A DNA stretch of 64,000 nt from Neurospora intermedia. Its lineage: Eukaryota; Ascomycota; Sordariomycetes; Sordariales; Sordariaceae. Positions 23,668 through 36,874 of the stretch are shown here, piece by piece. The notes below the pieces were generated by a model. It was given only the letters and a program-made list of their open reading frames with translations. It searched no databases and was not told where the DNA came from. The position numbers were made by a program, and so were the translations under genes. How positions within the stretch are numbered: position 1 is the stretch's first letter; the number at the start of each line of letters is the position of its first letter. The stretch is from NCBI GenBank assembly GCA_037102815.1, contig BTPP01000001.1, forward strand, positions 5,853,001-5,917,000, given 5' to 3'.

Positions 23668-24553
23668 ATGGCGACCACAACAGAAGCTCCCCTCCTCCTC
23701 TTCACCACCCTGCGTTACGACCCTCTCCTGCGTCCCGGCTTCGTCTCTCCAAATGAGTCCTCCTCGTTCGCTCCATTGTACATGCTTCCTTATCACCGCG
23801 ACCGCATCCTGCGCGCCGCCACTCACTTCAAATGGCCCGCCGTGGTCTCTCTCCTCTCTGGTGACAGCGGTCTCGAAACCCTCTCCTCCTTCATTTTCTC
23901 CTCCCTCTCCGACGAGCAGCGATCTCACCCAAACCGCATCCGTGTAACCGTCTCTGAGAAGGGAGAGCTAGGCATCGCCATCTCGCCAGTACCACCAGTC
24001 CCTTCAACAGCCAACTTCTTCCCACATTCCCTTCCCGAGCCGGGTACCAATATCCCTAGTCTATGCCTGATGGGAACATCGACGCCGTTTGAGGTCCTAG
24101 TCGACACCCAAAGGTCCAAAAAGTCAGCATACACGCACTTTAAGACTACGAAGCGCCAAATCTACGATGAAGCGAGAAAGAGGCACGGGATCGCGTTGAC
24201 GGATCGGAAGGAGGTGTTGCTTGTTAGCGAGGATGGGGAGGTGATGGAAGGGAGTATTGCCACGCCGTACTTCTGGAGGGACGGAAGATGGGTGACGCCG
24301 CCGGTTGGGGAAGAGACGGAAGGGGATTGGGGGAGTGGTGGAAATGCGGGAACTACGAGGAGATGGGCTTTAGAGAGGTGAGTTTCTCCTGCTGTGAGAT
24401 GAGGGTTATTGGGCAGTTCTGCTAACGGAGCGCTTGAGTAGGGGAATTGCGGTTGAGGAGGTTGTACGGGCAAACTCGCTGGTTGATGGAGAAGAGTGCT
24501 GGTTGAGTAATGGTGGCAGGGGATTCTACTTTGGAAAGGTCAAGTTGAGCTAG
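23668..24553 (+). CDS. Class-IV aminotransferase-fold protein, aminodeoxychorismate lyase-like
   Basis: Exons 23668-24377 and 24442-24553 give 273 aa; the 64-bp intron (GTGAGT donor, GCTAAC branch, GAGTAG acceptor) keeps the frame through an Arg codon. The C-terminal half has the fold-type-IV PLP pattern: a lysine in FKTTKRQIYDEAR (about K159) as candidate Schiff-base residue, EGSIATPYFWRDGRWVTPP (about 194-212) as the acid/phosphate-binding region, then GIAVEEVVRANSLVDGEECWLSNGGRGF. This resembles fungal Abz2, which converts 4-amino-4-deoxychorismate to p-aminobenzoate plus pyruvate for folate synthesis. The N-terminal LLLFTTLRYDP and RDRILRAATHF fit the same family. Other branched-chain or D-amino-acid transaminase-like activities are possible, so substrate is inferred. 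Confidence 0.75.
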
Positions 24554-25814
24554 GTCTTGAGAAGCGAAGCGGATGAGCGTTAAGGGCATGATTCCGTGAT
24601 ACTTTCGTTGCGCCAGGATACCGTTTCTTATAGTCGCTGCTGTTACCCTAAGATATGGCTTGCAATCGTCGTTCGGTGCTACCGAGGCAGAACAGGGGCA
24701 ATGTTTGTTTGCTTCCGTCCCCGGCATCACTAGGGCAACACACCAGGTTGGGCTGTCTCCCATCGTGAGACCTTCTGGGATTTTGCGGAGCAATGTATCA
24801 CGGTGTGCAAGCCGAGTCAAGCTAACGACTAATGATTGCCTGCTCAGAAGGCCCAACACAGACAAACAGATGACCTCGAGGTTTTGTCATCATTGATATC
24901 GTCCTTTCTAAGGATGACCTGCTCAAGTCTTGAAAATGGAACTTGTAAGCGGAACCACCCCGTTTAAGCACGAAGTCACTCTGCGGACCAAAAAAGAGGT
25001 AGGATACATCATGGCTCAATGCCATAGACACGAGGGTTACACTACAACTATCGTAATACTTTTTGCAAAGTGTACCTTCAACATTTGGTCTTGTAAACTG
25101 TGAAGCTGCCCCGCGATATCGCTGAAGTGATCTGCAAGTTTGGCAAGACAAGGGGGAGGGGGAGCTTCTGCTAAGGATGGCTCGTGCACTCCTCTCCTCA
25201 CCGGCGCTGATTGGCTGGATCTAATCAAGCTCTCTGACCGACAGCCCAATTCGAACCGGCACGTCCCTGCAGCAGAAACGCCCTTTTCGACCGAATCGAG
25301 GCCAGTCCGTCTGGATGTCGCGTCGTGTGCTACCAGGAAACATCCATCTCTGCGACCGGACGACTGACTGCCTTTCTGCGGCTATCCGATCTTGAAGTCT
25401 TTCCCAGCGACTCTCAACCTGTCAACCGACAACCGTCAACCGAACCCTGGACCCTTCCCGCGTCCCCACCAAACAACACAGCTGCTGGCAGACAACCTCA
25501 CACCCACTCGATTTCCGCCTGGCAAATGCCTTCATGACATCCTGACTGTTGACGATATACGATTGCAAACGACCACTACATACAACCCTTTCTGTTCACT
25601 TTGGGTCTTTGACCGCACAACGGCCTACCACCGAAGCCCATTCCCGCAGAGACACAAACACCCTTGTCGAAGCCTGACCTTCACCCCGCCTCCGCGATTC
25701 TACGATAGCATCACCACCCACCGCTGGGACGGTTAGGTGGCAGCGGCGGACAGCGGACAGCCTTCAACAACCTTACATGTTCACAATACGACCTACCTTT
25801 TACATACAACAACA
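24554..25814. other. Intergenic, promoter and leader of the arp1 gene
   Basis: This 1.26-kb spacer is rich in C/A sequence over its last 450 bp (25370-25814), typical of fungal leaders. Frames here (for example 25392-25736 plus) have no recognised domain. Confidence 0.45.
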
Positions 25815-27216
25815 ATGACAGACTCTTTGCACAACGCGCCCATTGTGCTCGACAATGGCTCGGGCACCATTCGCGCCGGCTTCGCGGGAGACGACGTACC
25901 AAAATGCCACTTCCCCTCCTTCGTAGGGAGGCCAAAGCACCTACGAGTGCTGGCCGGCGCATTAGAGGGCGAGGTGTTTATCGGCCAAAAGGCGGCCTCA
26001 GAGTTGCGCGGCTTGCTCAAGATCCGATATCCGCTGGAGCACGGTATCGTGACGGATTGGGATGATATGGAGAAGATTTGGGCATATGTGTACGATGAGG
26101 GGTTGAAGACGCTCAGTGAAGAGGTTCATTGTCCCCATATTCTTTGGTCAGAACAAGACAAAAAAAGCAGTAGCTAACAACGGGTCCAACTGCTAGCATC
26201 CAGTCCTCCTAACCGAACCACCCCTCAACCCGCGCGCAAACCGCGACACAGCCGCCCAGATCCTCTTCGAGACCTTCAACGTACCTGCTCTCTACACCTC
26301 CATCCAGGCCGTCCTGTCGCTCTACGCCTCGGGGCGAACAACAGGCGTGGTACTTGACTCGGGCGACGGCGTGTCGCATGCCGTGCCCGTCTACCAGGGC
26401 TTCACCGTGCCCAACAGCATCCGGCGCATCGACGTCGCAGGGCGAGACGTGACCGAGTACCTGCAGACGCTGCTGCGCAAGAGCGGCTATGTGTTCCACA
26501 CGAGCGCTGAGAAGGAGGTGGTCCGGCTGATCAAAGAGAGCGTCACGTACGTGGCGCACGATCCGCGCAAGGAGGAGAAAGAGTGGGCGGCGGCCAAGAT
26601 GGATCCGGCCAAGATTGCCGAGTATGTCTTGCCGGATGGAAATAAGTTGAAGGTATGTTTTGGTTTTATGCCTCCCCTGCCACTAGCAATGGCGTGAGGT
26701 TGGGAAGAAAAAGAGATACCGATGCAGAAACTGACACCCACCAAAGATAGGAGCAGAGCGTTTCCGCGCCCCCGAAATCCTCTTCGACCCCGAGATTATC
26801 GGTCTCGAGTATCCCGGCGTGCACCAGATAGTGGTCGACTCGATCAACCGGACGGACTTGGACCTGCGCAGGGACTTGTACTCCAATATTGTGTTGTCCG
26901 GAGGCAGCACGCTCACAAAGGGTTTTGGTGACCGCCTGCTCACGGAAGTGCAGAAGCTCGCGGTTAAGGACATGCGGATAAAGATCTTTGCGCCGCCGGA
27001 GAGGAAGTACTCGACCTGGATCGGTGGTAGTATTTTGGCAGGGTTGAGCACGTTTAGAAAGGTATGTCATCGCAGTGTTCTGTGTTCGCGGGTGAACAAC
27101 AAGGAAATTGAAAACGAGGCCATATGTGCTAACCAATGTGTGATAACAAACAGATGTGGGTTAGCATTGACGACTGGCACGAGAATCCGGATATCATCCA
27201 TACGAAGTTTACATGA
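25815..27216 (+). CDS. ro-4: Arp1 (centractin), dynactin filament subunit
   Basis: Exons 25815-26123, 26197-26652, 26747-27061 and 27154-27216 give 380 aa, the length I recall for Neurospora Arp1 (ro-4). The actin fold is evident from the start: [20 protein letters not shown] (phosphate 1), then [18 protein letters not shown] (phosphate 2), [17 protein letters not shown], and the C-terminal [20 protein letters not shown]. It lacks conventional actin's subdomain-2 sequence but has the Arp1 form [19 protein letters not shown]. Arp1 polymerises into the short filament at the core of dynactin, the dynein cofactor for nuclear migration and retrograde transport in hyphae. The first donor (GTTCAT) is a poor consensus, yet the [11 protein letters not shown] junction is required by conservation. 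Confidence 0.96.
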
Positions 27217-28972
27217 TGACGATGATGATAACGACAAGACTTGGGGAAGGAGAACGAACGAGCGAGCCGGAGAGCAAGGACACCGGTTGTCTAATACACA
27301 AAAATCCAATTTTCATCGTACATCATCATCTATCCAGACTTACCAGCTACATACCACCTTCTTCTGTGCTACCCGTCTGGGCTAGAATTTAGCGCCTCAG
27401 AATTTTGACTTTTGGGCCAGTGGAAGAGGGCGATTTTACCGTTTTGACAAGTATACCTTCATGGAAATCATATCATGTTGCGATCAATTCTGGGAGGACG
27501 GAGTATCATAAGCCATCTCAGTCTGGGGCTGGGGCGAAAAAAAAAAGGGGGGGGAGGCTCCTAGTAGAGAGGCTGAAAGTAAACAAGGGGCGGGTAGAGA
27601 GACATCGATTGTGAGCAGTCAGTGAGCACCTTGACGGTTGGTCACCTTGGTAGGTAACTACAAAACTAGACTACAAGAGTACAAACACATGATCACATAT
27701 AAGCAGCGAGCAGAACAGCTGCTAGGCAGCTGGTAGATGACTCAGAGAGTCAAACGTCCTAAATACCTCCCTTCGGTACTCTGTGGATCATCTTTTACTG
27801 TGACTGTCTGCTCCAATATTGTGCACCTCTGTGGACAACCTCTATGGACAAGCTGTGGGGAGCCAACCTCCTGGTCGATCATACATACGCGGTCACAGTG
27901 CATCAGAAACTGAACATGTATCGACCGGTGGAAGACAGTACGCGTATCGTGTACACTATAGACTAGTCTAGTGTAGACACAAGATCCATCCAAAGAAAAC
28001 AACTGAACCGAAGGAAGCGAAGCTGTGCCGTCCAGTGCGATTGATGATGGAGCAGCAACATGGAGCAACAACGGTTCATGGAGCAGAGCAGAGTAGAGCG
28101 ACATAAGACACAGGAAGCGGTGACTGGTGATCGGTGACGAGGGATTTGCGCACTGGAACGTGACGTTGACACAGATGACAGAACGGAAATAGCAGGGCGT
28201 TGAGCGTTGAATCACAAGTACCCAGCAGCTGCCTACCTAGTGAACAGTAGATGGGTTGGGGATACCTCTATGGAGCACGGGTAGATCGGAAAGGGAACGA
28301 GTGAGTTGATGATCATGGAAGGAGGAGCGTTGAGCGTTGGGCGGTTACATGTAGGGTTCGGGTTGCCTATGTCTCTCTCTCTCGCTCTCTCTGTCATATA
28401 TAGGGGAGATGATCGGAGATGACGAGCGGTAGGTACCTAGCCCAGTACGGTATGTAAATGAGTATGTAACGACGGTGCTGCTGCTGCTCCTGTCTGTCAA
28501 CTGTTTCGAAATTGAGAAGAGAGAGAGGGTCTCGATGGTGCGTAATGGGTGGTGATTCATGGATTTATGGATAAAATGAATGAAACAAACTCCAAGAGGC
28601 AGAAGAAGGAACGAAAAAGTCTCACATGTCGGTCGGTGGGTACCTTGATGTCTAAGATCTATCTTGACAACTCAAAAAAGTAAAGACAGAGAAAAAGGAC
28701 GGATGTGAAAGAGTAAGAATACCTTCAAAGCTCATTCCTCTTGGATTGATAACAATTGACTACATCGTCGAGAAGGTGTTTGATAACCACTCCAACAACA
28801 CCACTCGGCTTTACAACGAGGTACTACAACGAGATATCACACCATCCCCAGGCACCGCGCAATAACCTGCCCCCCTCCCCTGAGCATCCCCAACCATCAA
28901 AGCGACACAGCAGCAACCTATGGATTATCGTCGGTTCCTTTTTCCAGGCGTCGTTATGTTGCATGCGCATCG

Positions 28973-29092
28973 TCATTGATTGCGACGATGGCGAAAGACC
29001 ACCACGCCACACCACACCGCAGCGGTCACATCAGTCAGTCAGTCAGTCAGTCAGTCAGTCAGTCAGTCAGTCATTGATTGCGACGATGGCGA
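28973..29092. repeat. 22-bp direct repeat flanking a TCAG microsatellite
   Basis: Identical 22-bp copies at 28973-28994 and 29071-29092 (core TGATTGCGACGATGGCGA) enclose a 42-bp run of TCAG units at 29031-29072. The second copy begins inside the last repeat unit. Confidence 0.9.
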
Positions 29093-30019
29093 CAGGCAGG
29101 TAGGTAAGTAGACTATGTCATTGTGTGATCTGCCATGGGAAGGGAGCATAGCAGTTTGCCTCGTTACACAACAGCAGCGAGCTCGAGGTACCTACCTCGT
29201 GTATACCTATGTTGTCTGGTACTACATAGTGATATTCTGATGAACGCCAGGATGTTGAATCTCCTTCTCCTCGGAGGATTCCCAAGCCTCCTCAAGCATT
29301 GTAGGTACGTACCAGTAGATTGCTGTGCACATAGTTACTCAACACCACTCAAGTCCTGGAACCGGGACTGGGACGAGATCGTACACTACCATAGTCACCG
29401 GGACCGAGACGCTCTTTTTTTCAGTTTTTGGCCTTGCTCGTTTCGTTTCGTTTCGTGTCTTTCCACTCACAACTCATGGTGGCCCTTGAACTTACAGGCC
29501 CTGAGCTACCGGAACCTCGGATGAGCTCGCCAACTTCCCTTCTTCCCTACCAAGGATCAAAATGTTTCACGATCATACACTACACTGCACAACTCGTCGC
29601 TATTCCCGACGAACGGCCTGGTCGCTGGCAAGGGTCCTGGCGGCATTCTGGAAGCCCCCTTCCATTCCATTCAGTTCAGATTCCCCGTCTGGCTCCTGAC
29701 TCCTCGCAGGGCTCGCGGGGCTCGCGGGGCGGTGCAACAAAATAAAACCAGAAATCCACCAATCTAGTGTGGAATGTAGAGCATGCCCTCCCTCCGGCGG
29801 TGAATATTGCTGGTATGTATGTATGGACCTACCTACCTACCAATTGTCCGTCCTCGAGTTGGGAGGACACCGAATTGTCGTGTACTCGCCGTCTCGTCTC
29901 GGTATTGTTGTTTATGAAAACCCACCCACCGTTCACTGCGTAGCTCAGTCAATGATTCCCAGCTAGAACCGTTAGGGCATCAAGACCTGTTATCCACCCG
30001 TCTTTCTCTCTCTCTCTCT

Positions 30020-30072
30020 CTTTTTTCCTTTTTTTTTTTTTTTTTTTTTTTCCTTTTTTTTTTTTTTTTTTC
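30020..30072. repeat. Poly-T tract with CC interruptions
   Basis: Three T runs, the longer two of about 20 bases, separated by CC dinucleotides, follow a CT repeat at about 30003-30020. Confidence 0.85.
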
Positions 30073-32001
30073 CTATTGAGATCTCGCTACATGTATGTTC
30101 GATTTTGTGACCTGGGAGAGCCCGGCTCGCCTGTGTCTTGTTTCCGTTCCACCATGTTCGATGATTCCACTGCCACAAATCCGAACGCAGGTTCAGCACC
30201 CGTGGGTATGAGGTTGGCCTTGCTTGGTGCGACGACCGTGCGTGTCGGCCTGAGTTTAGGTTAGTACCTAGGTATATGTACCCACTTTCTCTCTTGCATC
30301 GTGATCTGGGTTCGCAAAAAGAAAACCCGGTTGTTGACTTGTTAACTTGTGGACCATGCATGCCCCCGTCGTCTTCAGCTTGCCGAATGCCGCCGGAGAA
30401 CCGGGGCGGAGGGGGGGTAACGGGGCTGCCGCTCGGTCCGAGCACCGACTACCTTACCAGTTGCGACGGGGCTTCCTTGGGCGATGCCATCCTTGGACCT
30501 TGAATTTTTTTTGTTGGCGAATCGAGAGGAATGGCGGCAATTCGGATGTGCCGTGGAAGTTGTGCCCTGGAAAGGGCGCCAACGAGGGTTTCGGCGCCCT
30601 GGATGAAGTTCCAGGAATTTGTGAGCCGTCTGTGAAAGCTGAGCCGCACCCCCAGCCGGGGCGGCGGCGGACGGCGCACGGCCACTTTTTTTTTCCCGGT
30701 CTTTTGAATCTGTGCATGCCGTTTGAAACACCATTGCTCAGGTGAAGCTGTTTCGGCGGTTTGCCATGAGGTCATCTGCTAGATGTTGAAGTTCGTAGAT
30801 GTTTCACTTCGGTTTGTTCATTCAGATCAAAGTCACAATTGCAAGCATTCGAAGCGGCAAAAGGTAGATGGCAGTCAGAAAATGTTCGATTTGTACTTGT
30901 TCGTCCACCACATTCCTGCCAAAAAAAAGAAAAAAAAATGGTGCTCGCAATAAATGACAGATCTCCGTCCAATACATAAACGCTCTCTCTCCATGGGGTA
31001 TCTTGATATTCGCTTTCAAATCAATGTCCAAAAGCAGAACAGTCGCATCGAAAAACTGTTGTTTCATGCGCCAGCAAACCAATAACAAACGCCGATTTTG
31101 TGCCCTTTCCCTTGTGTCGTTGAGATGATGTGTGAGGAGTTGAAGAGGCTCTTTTCGGTTTTTGCGGGGAGCGTCAGCGCTGCAGAAGAACCAAGAGATG
31201 AACCCCTAATTTTTCTTGGCAGCCACCAACAAAAACCACCTCTTGCTCCAACCAATCAGAAACGAGTGAATTGGCCATGATCCGACGACATCGCCGTGGT
31301 TTGTGTTGTGAAAGGAAAACGACTCTTCTGTGAGGAGGTCGTTGGTCTGAGATATCTCTCCTTCTCGCCGTTTGTTTTGCTGAGATTCCCCCCATTACAT
31401 GATTGCTAATAAAATAAGAAAACTTTTTTGCCTAGTTCTTTTGTGAACTCTCCCTGCTAAAACATTTTGTCCCAAAATTCCCGATTGATCCTAGGATTCC
31501 CATCGTTGTTGTAAGACCCATAGCCGAATGTGGCATACACAACCACAGAAGCCGCCCGAAACGCCGTGCTGATGTTGAAGAAATAAAACATGTGTAAGGA
31601 AAAAAACGACGTCCATAGGTTGAATAATGGAGTGGTGAGTGTGTGTATGAAGTGAAAAAAGAGTATGAAGAAGTAGGAGGATGGAGAGAGAGAGGAGGGT
31701 GGCTGTATTAGGAAGATGGTGCAAGAGAAGAGTTGCGTCGAATGCTTGCCACGAGCGACAAGTACTTCGGTCGAAGAGCGGGTTCGGAGTGATATCTGCG
31801 AAGGCCAGCACGCTGAATCGCAGTTCGGTGGGTTTCCCTCTCATCGCTGGCATTATCATCCTTTGCCCCATGATCCTCTTGGATTGCTTCTTCCTCCTTG
31901 TTGCTGCAAATGCTCGAGCCTATGCTGCTCTCTCCATACTCTGCCAGTGACATGCGCCACTCGTAAAGGGTCCTCCTGCTTCGTTTGTCGGAGCGGGGCT
32001 C

Positions 32002-32466
32002 CTAACCCTTGTGGGCAAGGTTGCTCAACGTCCTCCAGAAACCAGAGCGGTGGCTTTCGGTGGTGCTGACAGAATCGCGGCGATGCCTGCTCCTGGAGCT
32101 GCTCTCGGAGCGGATGCTGAGCTTGTCACTGACGGTGCTGAAGATGTTGCCGGCACCGCCTCGCCCGACGTAGCCCATGGTGGCAGCCTTCTCGCGGACC
32201 TCGGCCCTCTGGTACTCCTCGTCGAAAGAAAGAGTAGGGCGCTGGGTGTAGGTGTGGGCGTTGCCAGCACCACCGCGACCCGAGTAGAAACGGGCGGGAG
32301 CGCTGGGCTTTGCTGATGGTGTGACCTTGGTGGGAACGCCGGTCGAAGGGGTGGTCTTGGGAGCACGGAAGAAGTTACCGGCACCGCCGCGGCCAGCCTT
32401 GGTGTAGGTGTTTTGCACCACCGTGGGGTGGGGCTCGGTGATGGTGTATGATGGTGTCCTCTCCAT
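32002..32466 (-). CDS. DUF3602-type small protein with GRGGAGN repeats
   Basis: A single exon of 154 aa starts at the ATG at 32466. Three spaced copies of the motif GRGGAGN occur (KAGRGGAGNFFRA, YSGRGGAGNAHTY, YVGRGGAGNIFST), the hallmark of the fungal DUF3602 family. The rest is Ser/Thr/Pro- and Arg-rich (SIRSESSSRSRHRRDS), suggesting disorder and possible phosphorylation. No signal peptide, membrane segment or enzyme motif is visible. The family is fungal and, to my knowledge, without an assigned biochemical function. It stands alone in a gene-poor region with large flanking spacers, which often signals conditional regulation, though that is inference. Confidence 0.85.
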   Translation of the reverse strand: MERTPSYTITEPHPTVVQNTYTKAGRGGAGNFFRAPKTTPSTGVPTKVTPSAKPSAPARFYSGRGGAGNAHTYTQRPTLSFDEEYQRAEVREKAATMGYVGRGGAGNIFSTVSDKLSIRSESSSRSRHRRDSVSTTESHRSGFWRTLSNLAHKG

Positions 32467-35400
32467 TGTGACGGTTGTTTGGATGTGATGTGTGGTGTTG
32501 GTTGTTGGTTGAAGTGGTTTCGTGTGGACACAGCTGTCGTATGTAGACTGATGGGGATGTTATATGTCCGAGTAGAAGTATTCGCGTGGTATGAGACTTG
32601 TCTTCTTTGTTGGAGACGAACAGTCGAGACTGAAGAAGGTACTTATGGATCCGTGTGTAGGGAAGACGGGAGACGAGGGGTGCGGATCCTGAGAGATTCG
32701 GTCTTTTAATAGATGGGGGTAGGTTATAGAGGGGTCACTCGAGGGGTCGTTGCTTCGTGGGTTTTGAAAGGGATGGGATGGCCAAGGAAGGCTGGCCAAG
32801 AAAAAGGTCTTATTAGTTAATTCATGGATGCAGCCGGCGGGAAACTGAACCCAATTGGTGTCATGGATGGGTGCTCGGACGGTACCGTAACTCTGGGAAC
32901 AGTGACAGTCCTGGGACGATGCTGGGTCACCACTATGGAACCACCTAGCGCTGCCCAGTGCTTGGACCTGGGATGATGAGCAAAGCAAGTGAAAAGTGGG
33001 CAGCCACATGACTCCTCTTTGTCCAGACTTGTACACGACGCACCTTCTCTTGCCTGTCGGCTACCTAGCCGCTACTTGCAAGTACTTTGTACCTCTGCTT
33101 CTTTAAATTTTTCTTTTGTTTTTTTCGAGGTCATACACCGGCACAAATACAGGGACACACTGGGCTCGGCCGGATTGCGAAATTTTCAAGACCCAAGGCG
33201 AATGGAGACAATGGACCGCAACTGGAGCAGCAGAGGAGCCAACGTGGACTTGCCCTACATAGTAACTGGACTCTCTCTGCCTCTCGAATCGCATCGTGAC
33301 TTCCACTTTGTGACTTTGACTTTGCAACCGGGATGGAGAAAGCGGAGATGCCAAAATCTGCGGTTGCTGCTGTGCCATGATCCATTGTGCGACTGTCTCT
33401 GCAGCACGTTACAGGACAGGAGGTGGTGAAAGTGCTTCACTGATCCTGGGCTGGTATGTGTGTGGTACAGTCCGTCGTTGTCAGAAGGCCGGGAGGAGCC
33501 ATGGAGGTTGTCGACGGACAATGACAGAAACGAAGCCAACCAAACAACGGAATGGCGTCAGGTGCGTCAGGTGCTCCTCGACCTCTAAACAGACGGCTTG
33601 GGCTGAAAATTGTGTATTTTGCAGCAGCGAACAGGGCTATGGCAGTCACGACAGTCAATGGCAGTCCACGCCGGGCCATGAACGGTTGCCAACGGTCCAT
33701 TCAAGCCTTCTTCTTAGCACATAGAAACTGCCAGAGCGGGCCCTGTCTGGCAGTCACGAGCCGCACCAGCACTTTCTGTTACGAGATCATTACCCCATAA
33801 TTTGGGAATTGCAGTTGAGTATTCTTTCTATGGCAAGCCCGCAGAATTATACTTGCGTAGTACTTATATCTGGTCCATGCGTCATGCAAGGGACGGTGAC
33901 GAAGCGCTGCGACCAAAATGTGTTGTCTGGGCCAAATCTCTTTTTTTTTGGTCCCTTTTTCGTTCCTTTGTGCGACACACACAAGACCGCAGCATTCCGC
34001 CTGGCAGCTGCTTGGATCGGCTTGGCAAAAAGGCGGACGTCGATCCAGTCTTCCCGCCGTGATCTTCAAGGTCTGAAGCATGGCCGATGCGACCATGATG
34101 ATTTGTCCTTCACCCTTGGCGTCGTCGTCGTCGTCGTCGTCGTCGCTCTGCCGTCAACTGCTGCTGCTCTTTGTGTGAAGTCAAGTGTTCACTTGTTCAT
34201 TCCCCACGCAAGCTTGCACCACCATTCAGCCATCTCGCGTCAGCCTGTGTCTTCATTGCCCCCCTCCATGTCACCATGTCGCAATGTCAAATTGCCTCGG
34301 CGGCTTTTGGGGGCTGTTGAGACCGTCCTCTGTCCGTCCACCGACGGCATTGAGCGTTGAGAGGCGGCGGTCAGTTGGATATATGCCGGCCGGAGTCGGT
34401 ACTCCGTAGATGGTTGTGTACACTATGTATTTACACTACATCACGTAGAGATGGTGGAACAAGCGAGAGAAGCTGTGTGTGGTCTTGCTTGTTCTCTCCC
34501 CATTGAGCATCTACCCCTGGTGAAGCGATGCGTGTCGGAGAGTCGTTCCTGAAATTTGCTCGCTTTCTCCCTGAAATATCACGGATATGACTCTTATTTT
34601 GTTCAATGCTTGGCGGTGTAGCGACGCGCCATGTGGAGTGTACGAAACCTCTTTGGGTTTATTTTGTTTCTATTTTTCTTTTTGGCGCTGGGTTGCCGAC
34701 TTGCCGTTGCTGTGCTAGAGACGACTGACGCTAGAGACCAAAGACCCCTCACAGTTTGAATTGTTCTCGAAAGTTTCAGCAAGTCCCTGATGACCGTTCT
34801 TTCTGGCACCACGCCATGGCCTATGCAGACCCTGTCGGCTGTTTTCCCGGTCCAGAATCTCTTTTTTTTTCCCACTCGGCATCAACCACCTGTTGAAAAA
34901 AAAAATCCCCTCCCCCCGGGATCCATCCGTGACCCATCACCGGCTCCATCGCAAAAAGGAGCTTTTCCCTAGGCGAAGCGAGTCTCCAGTTTTCTCAGGC
35001 ACACGTCTTCCAAAAGTTGGCCCGAGTGCCGGCAACCCCGGATTTTTGGGCTCGTGCGGTCAATGCTCCCGGCTTCTTTGTTCATTGTTCGATGAGGTCT
35101 ATTATGCCGCTCCAAGTCCGAGTCCCGAACGAGGAATTGTGGTGAGGCAAAGACCACAGAAGAAGAACGTATCTTGTTGCTGTCATCTCCCGCTACACTA
35201 GTAGAGACGGTTCAAACAGCTAGAATAAGTGTTAGCCCTGGATCCTTGTGGTGAAGAAGCAAGAGAGCCTAAAATGGGAACCGAAAGTCAGCTCAGGCCG
35301 AGGTGTGAGAGACCAATCACTACACGGAGTAGAGGAAATGTACGATGGAGTCAAAAAGGGAGGAAAACTAAATCCTGGTGCCTCAATCAAGATCGTCGGT

Positions 35401-36874
35401 AAGATGGATCACGACACCAACGTTACCCCTCGTTTTCAACAAAGCCAAGGGGAACCGGGCGGTCCAAGTCACGGTGAAAGCAAGTCATGCGGATGAGTTG
35501 AGGAACAAGGTGACGGGAAATTGGAAACAAGCCCCCGATCCCTTCGCAACAAAGCCCGATCCCAAAGAAGGACCACGTGGGGTCAGTGTCAATGAATCAT
35601 GGGAGTCATGCTTTCACTTCGTTCATGCGAAGTGTCTTGAGTCCGTCTGGAGTCTGGAGGTTGTCAGAAAGTTGGTAAGGTACATAACCGAGGGTCGAAC
35701 GTTCAACACACAGACCAACCGACTGAAACCGAAGGAGGAAAAGGGGGGACGGGAGGCTTGCAATGAAAATCCGGGGTAAAGCTGTCGCCCTATCTTCCGC
35801 CTCTCAGGGCGTTCTCGCTCGCTCCCGTCCTGCGCTGATAAGGTGCCGTCCGATGCCCTGTGTCAACGCCAACCGATGGTCTGGGTCAACGAACCATCGG
35901 GTTTGTTTCCGAGATAAGGATTTTTAAGTTGAAAAACCGTGTTTCTTGAATCTCAAGGTGTCGATGAAGATCTGGCTTTGTCATCCCTCGTCTTTTTAAG
36001 AATGCCATATTTCCAACGGCACTGCAATCAATTATTTCCTGGTGTGCCCTCGTTGTGTGGTGTGACTGGAGAGGTCAAGAACTTCCTGCGCGTCTTCGGT
36101 TACACACCAACAGGAACCTTTCCTCGGCTTTGTGGCCAACCACACCTCCCAGCGGTACACCACTGTACAATACCTCTACCTTCGGTCGGCTTTGAGATCG
36201 CTTTGCATTCTGCTTCGGTTGCAACTTGCACTTTGCAGAGCCTCTTTTTTTTTTCCTACCTCACGTGTCCCTCTTCCTCTTTCCTCGGTCTTTCCCACCA
36301 AGGACACTTCCAAGGCCAAGCCACCTTCTTTCACGACCGCGGACCCCCCCTGCTCCCCTCTTTTTTCATGGCGACGGCGGCAGCACCTTCCAATGAACTG
36401 GGCAACTCAACCCAGAACGCGAATTCTTTCAGTGATTGGTGCAGCCAATGAAGCCAGCGAAATGACACACAACGGTTGTCAACGGCTGAAGAAACATTGA
36501 GAGGGGGCAAAAAAAGAAGTTTTTGAAGAGCACGCAACGACGCCGCCCAAAAAAAACCGCCTGCCCTGGACCTTGGAAGCGCCGAACGACGACGAAACGA
36601 AACAACCAACAAAGCAAACTGAAAGCCCAACGCTAGTCCGCCACCACACACAAAGTCTCAGCGCTACATTAGCTTACATTTCTTTCTTAGCACACTCCCT
36701 CACCGGCAACTGCAGAGCACGAATTTTCTTCAATTTAATTTTTTTGCTCGCTAAACTCACCAATCGTCGCTGTCAGTGTCTCCCATGACCAACCATGGAT
36801 GACTTGACTTCTCGCCACCTCCCCCCCGTTCATGTCATTCATGCACGTTAACACCTTCGAAGAACATGGAAGAA

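Larger units (their letters stand above)
27217..32001. other. Long gene-poor spacer
   Basis: This 4.8-kb region downstream of arp1 has no frame that I can support as a gene. It contains a CT-rich patch near 28372-28392, a TCAG microsatellite inside a small duplication (28973-29092), ACCTACC runs, and a poly-T tract near 30020-30072. Unannotated RNAs cannot be excluded by eye. Confidence 0.45.

Noticed and set aside
35939-36451. 170-codon plus-strand frame in the gene-poor block
   Set aside because: It overlaps other frames of similar length, begins without an ATG, and has no recognised similarity.
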